From Cunninghamella blakesleeana (lineage: Eukaryota > Mucoromycota > Mucoromycetes > Mucorales > Cunninghamellaceae): a stretch of DNA of 64,000 nt. The notes beneath the pieces were generated by a model, which saw only the letters and a program-made list of their open reading frames with translations, made no database searches and was not told the DNA's origin. The DNA lies in the NCBI GenBank assembly GCA_017871115.1, contig JAFCIZ010000001.1:4321501-4385500 (forward strand). The letters run 5' to 3'. Position 1 is the first letter of the stretch; every line of letters begins with the position of its first letter. The position numbers and the translations under genes are program-made. Below are positions 40,274 through 52,400 of the stretch, piece after piece.

Positions 40274-42117
40274 TTTTCCAACACCACTTTTCAGCTCAAA
40301 AATTTCATTCTCTTCAGCCGTAAATGAGAGTGATTTCGGTAATTCTTTAGAATCCTCACTTAATAAACGAGCAAGTCTTCCAATCCAGATCGAAATATCA
40401 TTAGCTATATATTTAAAAAAATAAATAAAAAATAAAGAATGATAGTAATAATAATTAAATTTCTAGTTCTAATTTTTATACTCTTTCTTTTTAATCATTT
40501 ATCAATACTATTATATTTTACCATTGTTTTGGTGTGGCCATTGTTTAAGTTGTTCAATCAAGTTTTGCAAGCCATCAACATACTTTAAAGTAGTTTGTTC
40601 ACATTGATCTCGGAAGTATTGTCGGATTTTATTTGCATCTCTAAATATATATAAATATTAAAAATAAAAAAAAAAGGTTAATACATTAACTCTATGATGT
40701 ATTCAGTATATACATATATGTAGTTACGTTTGTGAATAGAAATGATCATCTTGATTTATAGATAAAGTGTGATAATTAACATCATTTCGTAATTGGTTCC
40801 ATGCTTGATCAAAAATAAGTTGGGTTTCTGTCAAGAGAGGAGTTCGTTCAGTGGATGCTTCATGTAATGCTTTTTTAAAATTAGCTATTTCTGTCGAGGA
40901 TGAAAAGTTAGGCAAATTAAGATTAGAGTGGATACCAGCAGTTGGCCAAATGATCGGCGCGAGTTGGAAATCTATAAAATATCCAGAAAATGAAAAATAA
41001 CAAATAAGAAAACAAATTTTCTATATATAATCTATTCATTTTCTATTTTATAAATCTGACTTACTCTTTTTAATTGTATTGTTTTTTATATTAACAAGAG
41101 ATGGCCATATTACTTCGATCGGTTGTTTTGAAATAGAACTGCATTCCGTATCTATAATTTGTTCTGCACGTATATTTAATGGTGAACGGAATATTTTTTC
41201 ATAAATTGAATAATGATCTTGAAGTACTTCATTACAAATCTGAAGGAAAAGGAAAGAAAATTTCGATTAGAATTAAAAAAAAAAATTGCCTATTTTTATG
41301 CTCTCTTTCATTTTAAAGTAATAACAATATACCTTTTTCCATTCAATTTTTCCACTTTCATCATATTCATCGTTATGTAAAAGATCCCATAATTTAGTAC
41401 GTATCTCCGTCAATTTTTGATTTGTAGTAATGGATTGTAAGATGGTGATCAATTGAATCTCAAGCTGTTCTTTTCTTTCTTTTAACCATTTAGTAACCAT
41501 ATCGGTAATAATATCCTTATTTAGTTCGTTGCTACGATTTTCCAATTTAAATTTAGGTGTAAAAGATTGAATACATTCTGGTAAATAACGAATTAAAAGA
41601 TGTACATTTGTGCTTGGTGCAAATAATCTAGCTACAGCTGGTAATGAAGAAGAGGATGAAGAAGATAGTGACCCATTTACTACAATTGTTGTATTAATGT
41701 CTGTACTATCATTATTATTAAAATTAGATGAAGCAGAGCTAGTGGGTATAGTGAATTTTTTTTGCATTTGTTCTACATAGTATTCTAATAATGATTGTGA
41801 TGGTTGTGCTGGTAAAGACTGATTTGCTTTTTCTGATGGTAAAAAAATATGGCGCACATGAACAAGTGTTCGCTTTATAATATATGCTATATCTCGTAAA
41901 TGTCTAGATAATTTTAGTTCTTGGTTGTTTGATTTTTCTTTCATTAATTGATTTATTAATTCGTCGATGGCTTTTGTACGCATTTCCAATAGTGTTTCCA
42001 ATGTTTTTTTTATTGTCATATCGTCCAATTGCATTAATCCCACTATTACTTTTGCTACTTCCTATTACAATTAAGAATGACATGCACAGTATTTGAATAC
42101 TATTCTTTTTATTATTC

Positions 42118-42148
<31 letters not shown>

Positions 42149-43199
42149 CTTATTATTATTACTTACTTCCGACTCCAATATAACTACACGTAAATGGCTA
42201 ATAGATTTTTGAATAATTTGAGGTCTAAAAAAACTAATAGCATCCCATTGACGTTGTACTACTGGAAAAGCAAGCTATATATAATAATAATCAAGAAAAA
42301 AATAAATATATAGACAAGAAAATATTACAGAATTGAATTTATCAAAATGGCATTATTATTATTATCCTTATCATTATTATATATTACTTACGTCGGTATC
42401 AATCATAAAAGACTCTTCTGTTTCCAAATATTCATGAACTTGTTGAGCTAATATATATAGTGATCCAGCTTGTAAATATTGGTGACCTTCAAGAGCATGC
42501 CATATTTGTTCAGGAACATCTGCCAAAGATTTTATTAAAGCTGCAAGAATATATAATTGTCGGCGTTTTTTATCTAATCATAATTATATATAATAGTATT
42601 AATAAAATGTATAATATATATCATTATTTCTAAATCTATGCATATCGTTTACCTTGGGACTTTTGTTCATTAGGTTGTAACATGTGTAGCTGGGAAGCTT
42701 TTTTTTGGATAGAGGTAGCATCACAGGCTTCTTGCATTCTATGAAAGTTTTCTTGAATTAGCTTTGCTTTCCTATCCATATCAGTAATTGTATCAGCTGC
42801 TGCAATTAAATCCAAGTATTGTTCTCTAATAAATATTAAGTATTAAAAAATCAATAACTTTCTTGTCAAGTAGGTTTCTAGTAGAGTCTTTTTTCTTTCT
42901 TTTTTTAATATGTATAGAATTACCCAACCATAGTTCTTAATTCTTTTTTACGCGATTCTATATTTTGACTATAATAAATATTTAGATAAAAACCATTTCA
43001 TTATTAGATTAGATGAGAAATATAATAAAATATTAATATATAAAGCTGATTCGTTTTTTTAAAAAGAAAAGTACCGTGTTCTTTTTTCGAAGGCCCTTAC
43101 TTCAGCAACACTAGCTTCAGCAAGATATGTATCTGGATCTTCATCTTTATTAAATAATGGCGAAGAATGAGTATTGGGTGACTCTGACTTCGTTGCCAT
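38877..43199 (-). CDS. COG1: COG1, conserved oligomeric Golgi complex subunit 1
   Basis: Fifteen exons on the minus strand: 43199-43075, 42968-42924, 42825-42653, 42573-42392, 42274-42167, 42061-41333, 41239-41065, 40971-40728, 40640-40522, 40404-40273, 40180-40019, 39906-39785, 39671-39453, 39320-39199, 39003-38877; total 927 aa. The N-terminus has the Vps51/COG1 signature: AEVRAFEKRTR, KKELRTMVGEQYLDLIAAAD, IWHALEGHQYLQAGSLYILA and FPVVQRQWDAI. The rest is helical with no catalytic motif. COG tethers retrograde vesicles at the Golgi and keeps glycosylation enzymes in place. The length fits the family. The far C-terminal exons rest on frame and splice signals more than on similarity. Confidence 0.88.
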
Positions 43200-43688
43200 T
43201 TTTTTATTTTATTGAGAGGGTTGTTTAAAGTAATAAAATTAAAGAAAGGAAAAAAATATCGAAATTTTTTTTGGTAAAAAATTATATTTAAGCTCCGTTA
43301 TTCATTTTTTTTTGCGTGAATCTTTTTAATAAATATCAGTATATTTTATTTGCTTTATTCAAATAATGTTTTTATTATTAAAGTATCAATAATTAATATT
43401 GAATCATAAGCTGTCATATAATATAGTGAAATTTTTATAAATTATTTATTTTGTTTATTTTATTTAATTTTAAGGAAAACTGTCATATAAAACAGTTGTC
43501 CTTTGATTTTATGAAAAACTAAATTGACACCAATATAAACAGGAATTTAACTAATATTTTTTTTGTATTTAATTGATTATAGAAGCATATACAAATTTGG
43601 AAAGAAATAAAAGTTGATTTTGCTCGAGGGCAATTTCAAAAACGCGATTTTTTAAATAATGATTTTTATATAGAACCTTAAAAGGAAA

Positions 43689-43719
<31 letters not shown>

Positions 43720-44386
43720 CTAACATAATAATTAAGTGTAATTTTTAACAATAGCATGAAGCTCCGAATATGTTAATGTATGTAAAATGGTATGTGAGTG
43801 TTTTACTTTATTTTATTTTTTAAAAAAAGAATATAAATAATATACGAATGTGCCTTGGTATTTTTTATGCATAAGCGGTAATTTCAAGATATTTAGCCGT
43901 AAAACCAGTTTAATCTGACATCCATAGCCGAGAAAGGCAAAGCATAACATCCTGTTTTTACTTTTGCATATCTTTTTTTTTTTTAAAAAAAAAAAGATTG
44001 ATTTCAATATATATTCTTTGGTTTATCTTAATTTTTTAAATACAATTCAATAAAAATAAAAATTTAAAGCCTTTATATGCATATCACCATCTATTAAAAT
44101 TAAATCAAATAAAATGTATATTGTTTTATACCCATATAAATCTACACTTGCATTTTTTATATAATATTATACAGTCCCTGAGAAACTCAAAGCTGGAGTA
44201 GTTATATATCTTTATGTCATTAACGGAAAAAGAATTGTCCAATTGTAAAGTGAGGGAATTTTTATTTCATAAGCGTTATTACGGCGTTTAAAATTAATTT
44301 ATGTGAAAAAATAAAAATGAAATTTCCAATTATTTTTTCCACTTCTTTTTCTTTTATTAATATTAAATAAATATAATTTATACACA
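43200..44386. other. Divergent promoter region
   Basis: About 1.2 kb between divergent COG1 and hydratase genes, AT-rich with a (TA)n run near 43691-43720. The patch at about 43850-43975 is less A+T-rich than its surroundings, but I found no RNA fold or ORF to support a gene. Confidence 0.5.
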
Positions 44387-45833
44387 ATGCCAGTTGAAGG
44401 TTTTAAAGTAGATGTTGATAAAGCTGTTGGTCATAAATTCCAACCTGAACGCGTAAGTATTTTTATTTATTATACTTTATATATATATTCTTAAAGCGAA
44501 AAAAATATATTTTTTTCACGTAAAATGTATTCATTATTATTTTTATTATTATTATTATTATTATATAGTATGTAAGCAATAAGCGTGATCATCTTTTATA
44601 TGCTTTAGGCGTTGGTGCTAGTGAAGATGAATTAAAATACCTTTATGAATTACGTAAGTATATATATATATCATTATTATTAATAATAAGAAATAAGGAT
44701 AAAGAAAAATGGAGAAAAAAAATAAAAGGGTATTATTATTTTGATTGTATATTTAGTTATTTATAATTTTTGTTATTTATATATTGATCAGATCCTCAAT
44801 TCAACGTTTTACCTACCTATCCCCTTGTCTTAGCTCTTAAAGGTGATAATTTTGAAGTAAACTTATTTAAAGACCGTGCTGGTGGTGGTGGACCTTTACC
44901 AGGTAAGCATATTTTAATATATTTATGTATATGTGTACTTATATGCTTATATAAATATTGATTATTATTATTATAATTCCTTTTCTTTTCTTTTTTATTC
45001 CATACCTTTAAAAAAATTATCATAATTAGGTATGCCTCCATATGATCCTAATAAAATTGTACACGGTGAGCAATCTTTAGAAGTTTTCAATCCATGGCCA
45101 GCAGCTGGTGGCAGTTTCATTGGCCAAAAGACTTGTACTGGTGTATATGATAAAGGATCTGGTATGGTAATTGAAACGTCTATTGATATCTATGGCGAAC
45201 AAGATAAAAAACATTATTGTAAGTTAGTTAGTAAATCTTTTGTACGTGGTTATGGTGGATGGAATGTAAGTTTTTTATATATTGAAAAAATAAAATAAAA
45301 TAAAAATAAAAAATTGAATCATTAAAATACCTTTTTTTTTCTTATTTCTCACATTTAATTTTTTCATATATTTCACACATATATAGGGTCCAAAAGGTCC
45401 AAAAGCTGTTTCATATGTTCCACCAAAACGTCAACCTGATGCTGTTGAAGTATTTGCTACAACTCCTAAACAAGCCTTATTATATCGATTATCTGGTGAT
45501 TATAATCCTTTACATGCTGATACCGAATTAGCCCCCAAGATTGGTTTCCCTAAACCTATTTTACACGGTTTATGTACCTATGGTGGTAGTGCCCATGGTA
45601 TCATCAAGGCTCTTGCTAATAATGATCCTACTCGTCTTAAATCCATTGAAGCTCGTTTTGCTTCTCCTGTTTTCCCTGGTGAAACCATTGAAACTTATAT
45701 GTGGAAAGTTGATACAAATGAACCTAATACTCAAGGTGTTATCTTTGTTGCTAAAGTAAAAGAAAGAGATGTAGTGGTAGTTAATAATGGTTATGCTGTC
45801 CTTTATAAGGATACTCCTCAATCCAAGTTGTAA
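44387..45833 (+). CDS. Peroxisomal (3R)-enoyl-CoA hydratase 2 (MaoC/hot-dog)
   Basis: Exons 44387-44452, 44569-44653, 44792-44902, 45030-45265, 45387-45833, total 314 aa. It hydrates trans-2-enoyl-CoA in peroxisomal fatty-acid beta-oxidation. The C-terminal hot-dog domain has the hydratase 2 motif GDYNPLHAD (catalytic Asp and His) followed by GFPKPILHG; the N-terminal half is the second hot-dog fold. The last three residues are SKL, a perfect PTS1 peroxisome signal. In many fungi this domain is the C-terminal part of the multifunctional enzyme Fox2; here it stands alone with no dehydrogenase domains. It is convergent with the Nudix gene. Confidence 0.92.
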
Positions 45834-46099
45834 AAAAATAAAATAAAATAATTTTGTTTATATAAATAAATTATTATTAATGCATAAATTTTTAATAAAT
45901 AAATAATAAAAAAAAGGGATCAATTATTGAATGTAATAATATATCACTTATACAAATCGATGAAGAAATAAATATACTAGTTTTTTTTTCTTTTTCTTTT
46001 TTCGAATAAAGATGTACTCGTTATTATTTTACATTTTATTATACAAATATTAAGTTGAGTATTATCAGGCTACAATGTATGTTGAGAGAGTTGTTTTAT

Positions 46100-46591
46100 T
46101 TATTGTTTTAGTTCATTGGCTTTTTTTGGTCCAGGGAAATCAAGTCTTCTGTGAAGTCTGTAAGAGATATCAACATAATCGGGCTCATTATCAGCTGTGA
46201 TATAACTATAACGCATCATAAATTCTAAAGCAACTGATAACATAAAAAATAAATAAAATAGTAATCATGATGAATCACATATTACTCTTTAAACTTTTTT
46301 TTCTCTATTAATATTTAGTTATTCATTTTTTTTTAAAAAAAAAAAATTGATTTATACCTAAAGAACAATTTGGTTTCCAATCACCATTCAATATAGATTG
46401 TTTTACTTCGTCTAATGTCCATAAATAAAAACATTCAACTTCTCCATCTTTTGGTGTAGGTGTAAAATCAACTGGTAATTCTAAATCATAAATATATCTG
46501 GATAGTAAGAGAGAGAGAGAAAAATAAGAAAGTGAAAGAAAGTTATGTAAGATAATTATTGTTACTGTTATTGTTTTAATAAAAAATAATG

Positions 46592-46624
<33 letters not shown>

Positions 46625-47406
46625 TGATTATTTTTTTTCTTTACTCAGTTTCAGGTTGTAATCCATCCTTTGATTTTGTATAATAAGTTATAATAGATAC
46701 ACTGCGAGCATTTGAAGCTAACGATTCGGGAATACTTGCTTCTTCATCACATTCCTTAATTACAGTTTCTTTTGTAGAATAATTATAAGGCATACCACCA
46801 GCAACCTAATATTATGAACATAATATAAGCAAAAGAAAAAAGTCTTACATGTTATTATTTCACTTTCTTATTTCTATTTTTATATTATATATAAAAACCT
46901 ACACAGTTATCAAGTACACCGGGCCAGGTTTGTTTTGTAGAAGCTCGTTTTGCCACCCACATTTTAATAATACCTTGATCACGGACAAAAGCATTGATAT
47001 GAACTCCAAAAGTTGAAATGCCAAACAAAGCAGCAGCGGCTCTTTCAATAACAAAAATAGGCTTTCCCTGAGGGCCGTACACAGGATATAACTCATCGCG
47101 CCATCCTTTTAAAGCAGGAAAGACATTATCTTTTCTCCATTGATATGTAATAAGTTGTATTGCTTTTGTACGTTCTTCAAAGGTGGAAAGATGTGTGTTG
47201 AATTGTATACTTGTTGGGGTGAAAATAAAAGGAGAAGGTGATACGGTTGTATTGTATTCTTTTAACTTTTCAACAACGGGAGCTAATAAAGTACCAATCA
47301 ATATATCTTTTTCTAATTCAAAAGGAACGCCATGTTCAGAAGCTTTTACATAAGGTACACTATCACAATATTCTACAGCTTGTAAAAAATTTTCAAACTT
47401 TGGCAT
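46100..47406 (-). CDS. Nudix hydrolase, YJR142W/DUF4743 type
   Basis: Exons on the minus strand: 47406-46903, 46805-46645, 46497-46358, 46233-46100, total 312 aa. The N-terminal DUF4743 domain (FENFLQAVEYCD, WRDELYPVYG, ERAAAALFGIST) precedes the Nudix domain (VHINAFVRD, MWVAKRAS, TWPGVLDNCVAGGMP, and a Nudix box with KECDEEA, where Lys replaces the usual Arg). The relatives YJR142W and plant NUDT20/24 hydrolyse damaged thiamine diphosphate (oxo- or oxy-thiamine forms). This is family knowledge, not shown here. The start is MPKFEN rather than an upstream Asn-rich in-frame Met at 47460. Four exons with clean GT-AG ends. Confidence 0.9.
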
Positions 47407-47625
47407 TATAAATAAAAACACAACTATACTGCTATTATTATTATTGTTATATATTTTCAAAAAAAAATTTATTTAAGAAGTATTGGAAAAAAAAAATATA
47501 AATTTCGAATTTATATAAAAAAAAGAGATGGAACTGAGATTAAAAATTAAAAATTAAAAAATTAAAGAGGTATATATAAAACAAGGATATGATTAAATAA
47601 AAATATAGAAACTAATCGATATAAT

Positions 47626-48324
47626 TTATGTTAACTTCTTCTTATTTTTTAATTTAATCGAACTGACAGTAAAATCTTCTTCCAAGGAATGTTTTAAAGG
47701 ATTTTGCTTGCAAATATTTGGTCGTAAACGTTCAGAAGGTGCTTTATAAGGAAGATATTTTTGAGAATTGTTGATTAATTGATGTATTTCCCTTAATGTG
47801 AATAATTCTATTTCATCTACGTTAATAGCATTATCTAATTGGTAACTAAGATCACTCAAATATACACGAATGAGTTCTCTAATGTGTTTCATATAACGTT
47901 GAGTTCCATAGTGGCTATGTCCGCTTGCTGATTTATGTAGTTGGTAAATAGCATAATAAGGATCTATATCATTATCAATGGCATCGTATTTATAATCATC
48001 ATCATTATCGCTTGTATCACTATCTGTTTGTTCTTTTTTATTTTTTTTCTTGTTGGAAAGCATACGTTCACGTTGAGGATGAATAGATGGAAATGGATAT
48101 AATTCATTTACATCAGCAAGAGCATCTTGAGCATGAACGGCTACATCAACATATTGTTTGGTTTGTTGTTCTTTCAAGTAGTCGATTTTTTCCCATTCAT
48201 TTGCAACATTAGTAGAGGTTTGGCCAAGAGAAGGAAAACTATCTTCGTTTGTTAACCAGTCTACATAATACGTGGCTTCGTCACCATAATGGATGGATTC
48301 ACTATAACCGACAGGAGAAGGCAT
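47626..48324 (-). CDS. Unknown protein A with FPxLG motif
   Basis: An intronless 232-aa protein. Near the N-terminus it has YYVDWLTNEDSFPSLG, then EWEKIDYLKEQ and KQYVDVA. A Lys/Asp-rich disordered middle follows, and a second conserved part (YYAIYQLHKSASGHSHYG, then KHIRELIRVYLSDL). The same blocks appear in protein B at 61946-62830, so the two are paralogues of one family. There is no signal peptide, membrane segment or catalytic signature. It lies 219 bp upstream of the Nudix gene on the same strand and is divergent from the SNF2 gene. I do not recognise the family. Confidence 0.8.
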   Translation of the reverse strand: MPSPVGYSESIHYGDEATYYVDWLTNEDSFPSLGQTSTNVANEWEKIDYLKEQQTKQYVDVAVHAQDALADVNELYPFPSIHPQRERMLSNKKKNKKEQTDSDTSDNDDDYKYDAIDNDIDPYYAIYQLHKSASGHSHYGTQRYMKHIRELIRVYLSDLSYQLDNAINVDEIELFTLREIHQLINNSQKYLPYKAPSERLRPNICKQNPLKHSLEEDFTVSSIKLKNKKKLT

Positions 48325-49467
48325 TATTGTTTTAATAGTATTAATAAAAATTATATAAATTATAATAAAGAAAAAAGAAAAAGCGAAAGAAAGAGAAAAA
48401 AATTATTTTTATAGTTGCAAAATCGCAGCATTTACCGCAGCTAACTTAATCCAAAAAAGGTAGTTTCAGTTTATTCCTAATTTGCACATTGCTGCCTTTA
48501 AAAATCCCGTTGCCGTAGTTTCTTTCCTTTTTATTATATGTTATTTTTTGACATTTTTTTATTGTTTCAATTAAAAAAGGGGAGAGATTGACAGCCAATT
48601 AAGCAGAAAATCATTATTCAATTTTTATTTAAAAAAAACATTAGTAATACTTCTGACTACTTAAATGAAATGTATATTAATAATCATACCCATTCACTGT
48701 GTTAAAAAAAATACTTGCTATAATATACTTGTATGTATATATGTACGTCGCAATTTTTTTAAAAAGAGATAAACTTTTGAGTGATTATATCAAATAAATT
48801 AAAAATGAATAAAATGGAATTGTTCAACATAATATACTATAAAAATGGGTGATCAATTAACAATGAAAGTTATTATCTCGTTGATGCCATATTTGAATTA
48901 CTAAAAAAGGAAACATAAGTCTTTTTTACTCACTTACCTATCTAATGCTCTTAGTAAGATAAAAAAAATTATATCAGTGTTTTATCTTAAAAACAGAAAT
49001 TGAGTTTGTTTAATGATTATTTTCCTAATAATCATAAAATAAAATTAATTTTGTGAGTACTAACAGTATAATAATTATAAGAAAATAAACCAAAAGCTCA
49101 ACTGGGTTTTAAAAATATCAGACAAAATTAAAAAAAGTTGAAACCTTATATGAAAAATATCCACGTGACATGTAACATGACATTTAGGAGCGCTCCTTAC
49201 TCTTTTTTTTATATAATTTTTAATACCTCGAATTTTTTCCCTTCTCTTTCTTCCCTTTTTTTTCTTTCTTACTTTGTCTTATCAAAAATATTATTTTAAA
49301 TAAATAAATAAATATTATTATATTTATTATATTTTTTTATTGTATTTATTATATTGGAATCTATTTTGTTTTTGAGATTATTGAACTGTTATGCCTAGAT
49401 ATAATTAATATATATATATATACAAATCAGACAAAAAAAAAAGTACATAAAATTAGTTTTTTAAAGT
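48325..49467. other. Divergent promoter region
   Basis: About 1.1 kb between protein A (-) and the SNF2 gene (+). It has CCACGTGACATG near 49161 and a GGAGCGCTCC palindrome near 49187, either of which could be a regulator site. No gene seen. Confidence 0.45.
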
Positions 49468-52400
49468 ATGAATTATCAAGATCACACGTTAAATACCTTT
49501 TTACCTTGGCCCCATATTACAAACGACACTTCTTCAACAACACTTGATGAAAATGAGTCTAAAAGACGACGTACGCAATTAAATCAATCCAACTCTTCAC
49601 TCCCTTCTTTAACTCATATTTATAATGTAAGTATTTGCTCCATTTCTTTTTTAATAGCAATATATTTATATTCTTTGATATAAATAATAATAATAATAAT
49701 ATATATATTTATATATATTCAAAGCGTTTATTAATATCTCTATTCTTTTATTATTGTTATATTATACAAATAATAGGATAATAAATATATACCAGATTCG
49801 ACTATAAATAATTCTCATATGAATAATACCGTTAGATCAACCCAATCACCTTTAATACATCCCTGGCAAGGACAGCAACTAAATCGATCTCAATCTCTAA
49901 GTGGATTAAGTAACCTATCAACAACACCGACTACTATGACACATGAAGACTATTCACGGGACCAATTGCCTATGCAAGCTTCGTTAATTGATTTAACACT
50001 TGAGGAAAGATCAAATAATAATAATAATAATACTATAACCACCCATCCTCCACCTCCACAACTACCACAACAGCATCATTCAAAAACTTATCACCGACCA
50101 CATAGTGAATCATCCGTATTTTCACCTCCTTCACACCAATCAAAATATATTCCTCCCCCTACAAGCTATTCAAATGTATCTTCGCCTATTCTTAATCGCC
50201 AGCCCCCTTCTATGATATATCCAAAAGAAATTCAAAACAATTATAAACCTCATCATATAACAAGACCTCATAGTACTAGTGGTATTCGGCAACATCCTAA
50301 TATCCATCCCTTTAATGGCATAGTTACACAATCATCTGTAGTGAAACACCAACAACAAAACCCACTACAGAAGCAACTTCATATTGTCATTTCTGATAAT
50401 GAAGAAAATAAAAATAGCATAAATAATAATCACATGAATCATAATAATAGTAATAATAATATTGGGCAAATGTATAATAATTATCAACATCAACAACAAT
50501 TTCATCAACATAATAACAATAATCATAATATGAATAAGAGTAATAGTAACAACAATAATAGTAATGATAGAATGAGATATGAAGATACAACAAATAAATA
50601 TGATATATGTTTAGGAATGTTAAGGTCAGATGTTGTTACTAAAAATCCATTAAATTTGATCAAAGATGAACTATATGAACCAGTTGAAATGAGATATGAA
50701 GGACAAAGAGAAGCAAATTATAGTAAGTTTAGATATAAATACATGTTTACCCTTTTAATACATTGCCTCGGAAGAGAAAAAAAAAAAATGAAAAAAATTG
50801 ATAAATAGTCATCTGATCATTTGTTTTTTTTTTTTTTTTTTTTTTGTATTATTATTTCTTTTTTCTTTATTAATCTTATAGCATTTACCATAACAAGTAA
50901 GAAGAATCCAGGGAAATTTGTAAGTAATATAATCAACTTATTCTTTATATTAACTGTTTATAATTACAATAATTATTTATTTATATACCATTTTATTGTT
51001 TTTGTTTTGTATTGTATTAAAAAAATATTTAGTTTGGTTGGGTACCATTTACAGATACAAGAGTGTTAGGACCTTTAGCTTCATATAGCTTAGTAAGGTG
51101 GGATGTAGTCATACCTAGAAATAAAGTGAATCATTCTCGCACTCCATTATATATCATACTTTATTGTCAACAATCAACTTACGAATCCATATGTAATATT
51201 CTAGCTACACATAAACTTGAATTAAAAGATCCACCTTTTTATAATCCAGCATGTCAATATTTCAATCCTAAATATAATAGTAAGCAACGTAACAAAGAAA
51301 CAGTCCAATTAAGAAAAGTCTCCTCATTACCTAGTACACCATATCATGAAAACAATAATATCACTTTTATTTATAATGATAGTTCTTCTTCGTCTCAAAC
51401 CACTACTATGACAACAATGATGGAGGGAAATGTTTTCACTCAATCAAAACAACAAATTGCTCAGCTATTAGAAAGCATTCCGAGTTCACTAAAGAAACGA
51501 AATAATGACATGACAGACGATGACGATGATAGGGTCAAAGAAGAAGATTTAAATATGGATGGATTAGCAATCAAATTATTACCTCATCAATGCGAAGGTA
51601 TAAAATGGATGAAAGATAGAGAAGCAAATGAAACCAGTTCGGGAGGAATTTTAGCGGATGATATGGGATTAGGAAAAACAATACAAACTATTGGCTTAGT
51701 TGTCTCAGGGTTATCAACGGAACAGGAGCAAGAACAAGAACAAGATAATAAAATGAAGAAGAAAAAACAAACACTTATTGTGGCACCATTAGCATTAATC
51801 AATCAATGGGCATCTGAATTTAAATTGAAAACAGTAGAAAATCGTGTAAACGTACTAATACACCATGGGCCTCAACGTACTCAGGATTATAAGGAATTTG
51901 AACCTTATGATGTTGTCATCACTACGTATCAAATGGTAGCTTCTGATATGCCATCTATCTCTGGAAAAAAAAGAAAAAAACAAAAGCAAGCATATATTGT
52001 TATATCAGATGATGAAGATGAAGACATGATGGAAACAAGTGAAGGCGATACAAGTGCTGAAAGTAGTAGAGTAACATCGCCTAAGTCCATTCATGAACAG
52101 CCTTCTTTTTATGATGAAAATAATAGTAATAGTAATAATAATAGTAATAACACGACAGAATTTAATCCTGAATATGGTCCCCTTTTTCAAATTAAATGGC
52201 ATCGTATTGTATTAGGTAATACAAATTTAAATAAAATAAATAACAAAAGAATTGAAATCTATATAAAGAAAGAAAGGAAATTATAAGCTAAATATTTATT
52301 ATTTTAAAATAGACGAAGCCCAACAAATCAAAAATCACACGACCCGAGTCTCTATAGCATGTAGTAAACTTTTAGCAACAAAACGATGGTGTTTAACTGG

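Noticed and set aside
43850..43975. Possible snoRNA or exon in a less A+T-rich patch
   Set aside because: No C/D or H/ACA boxes in the right order and no open frame with splice sites.
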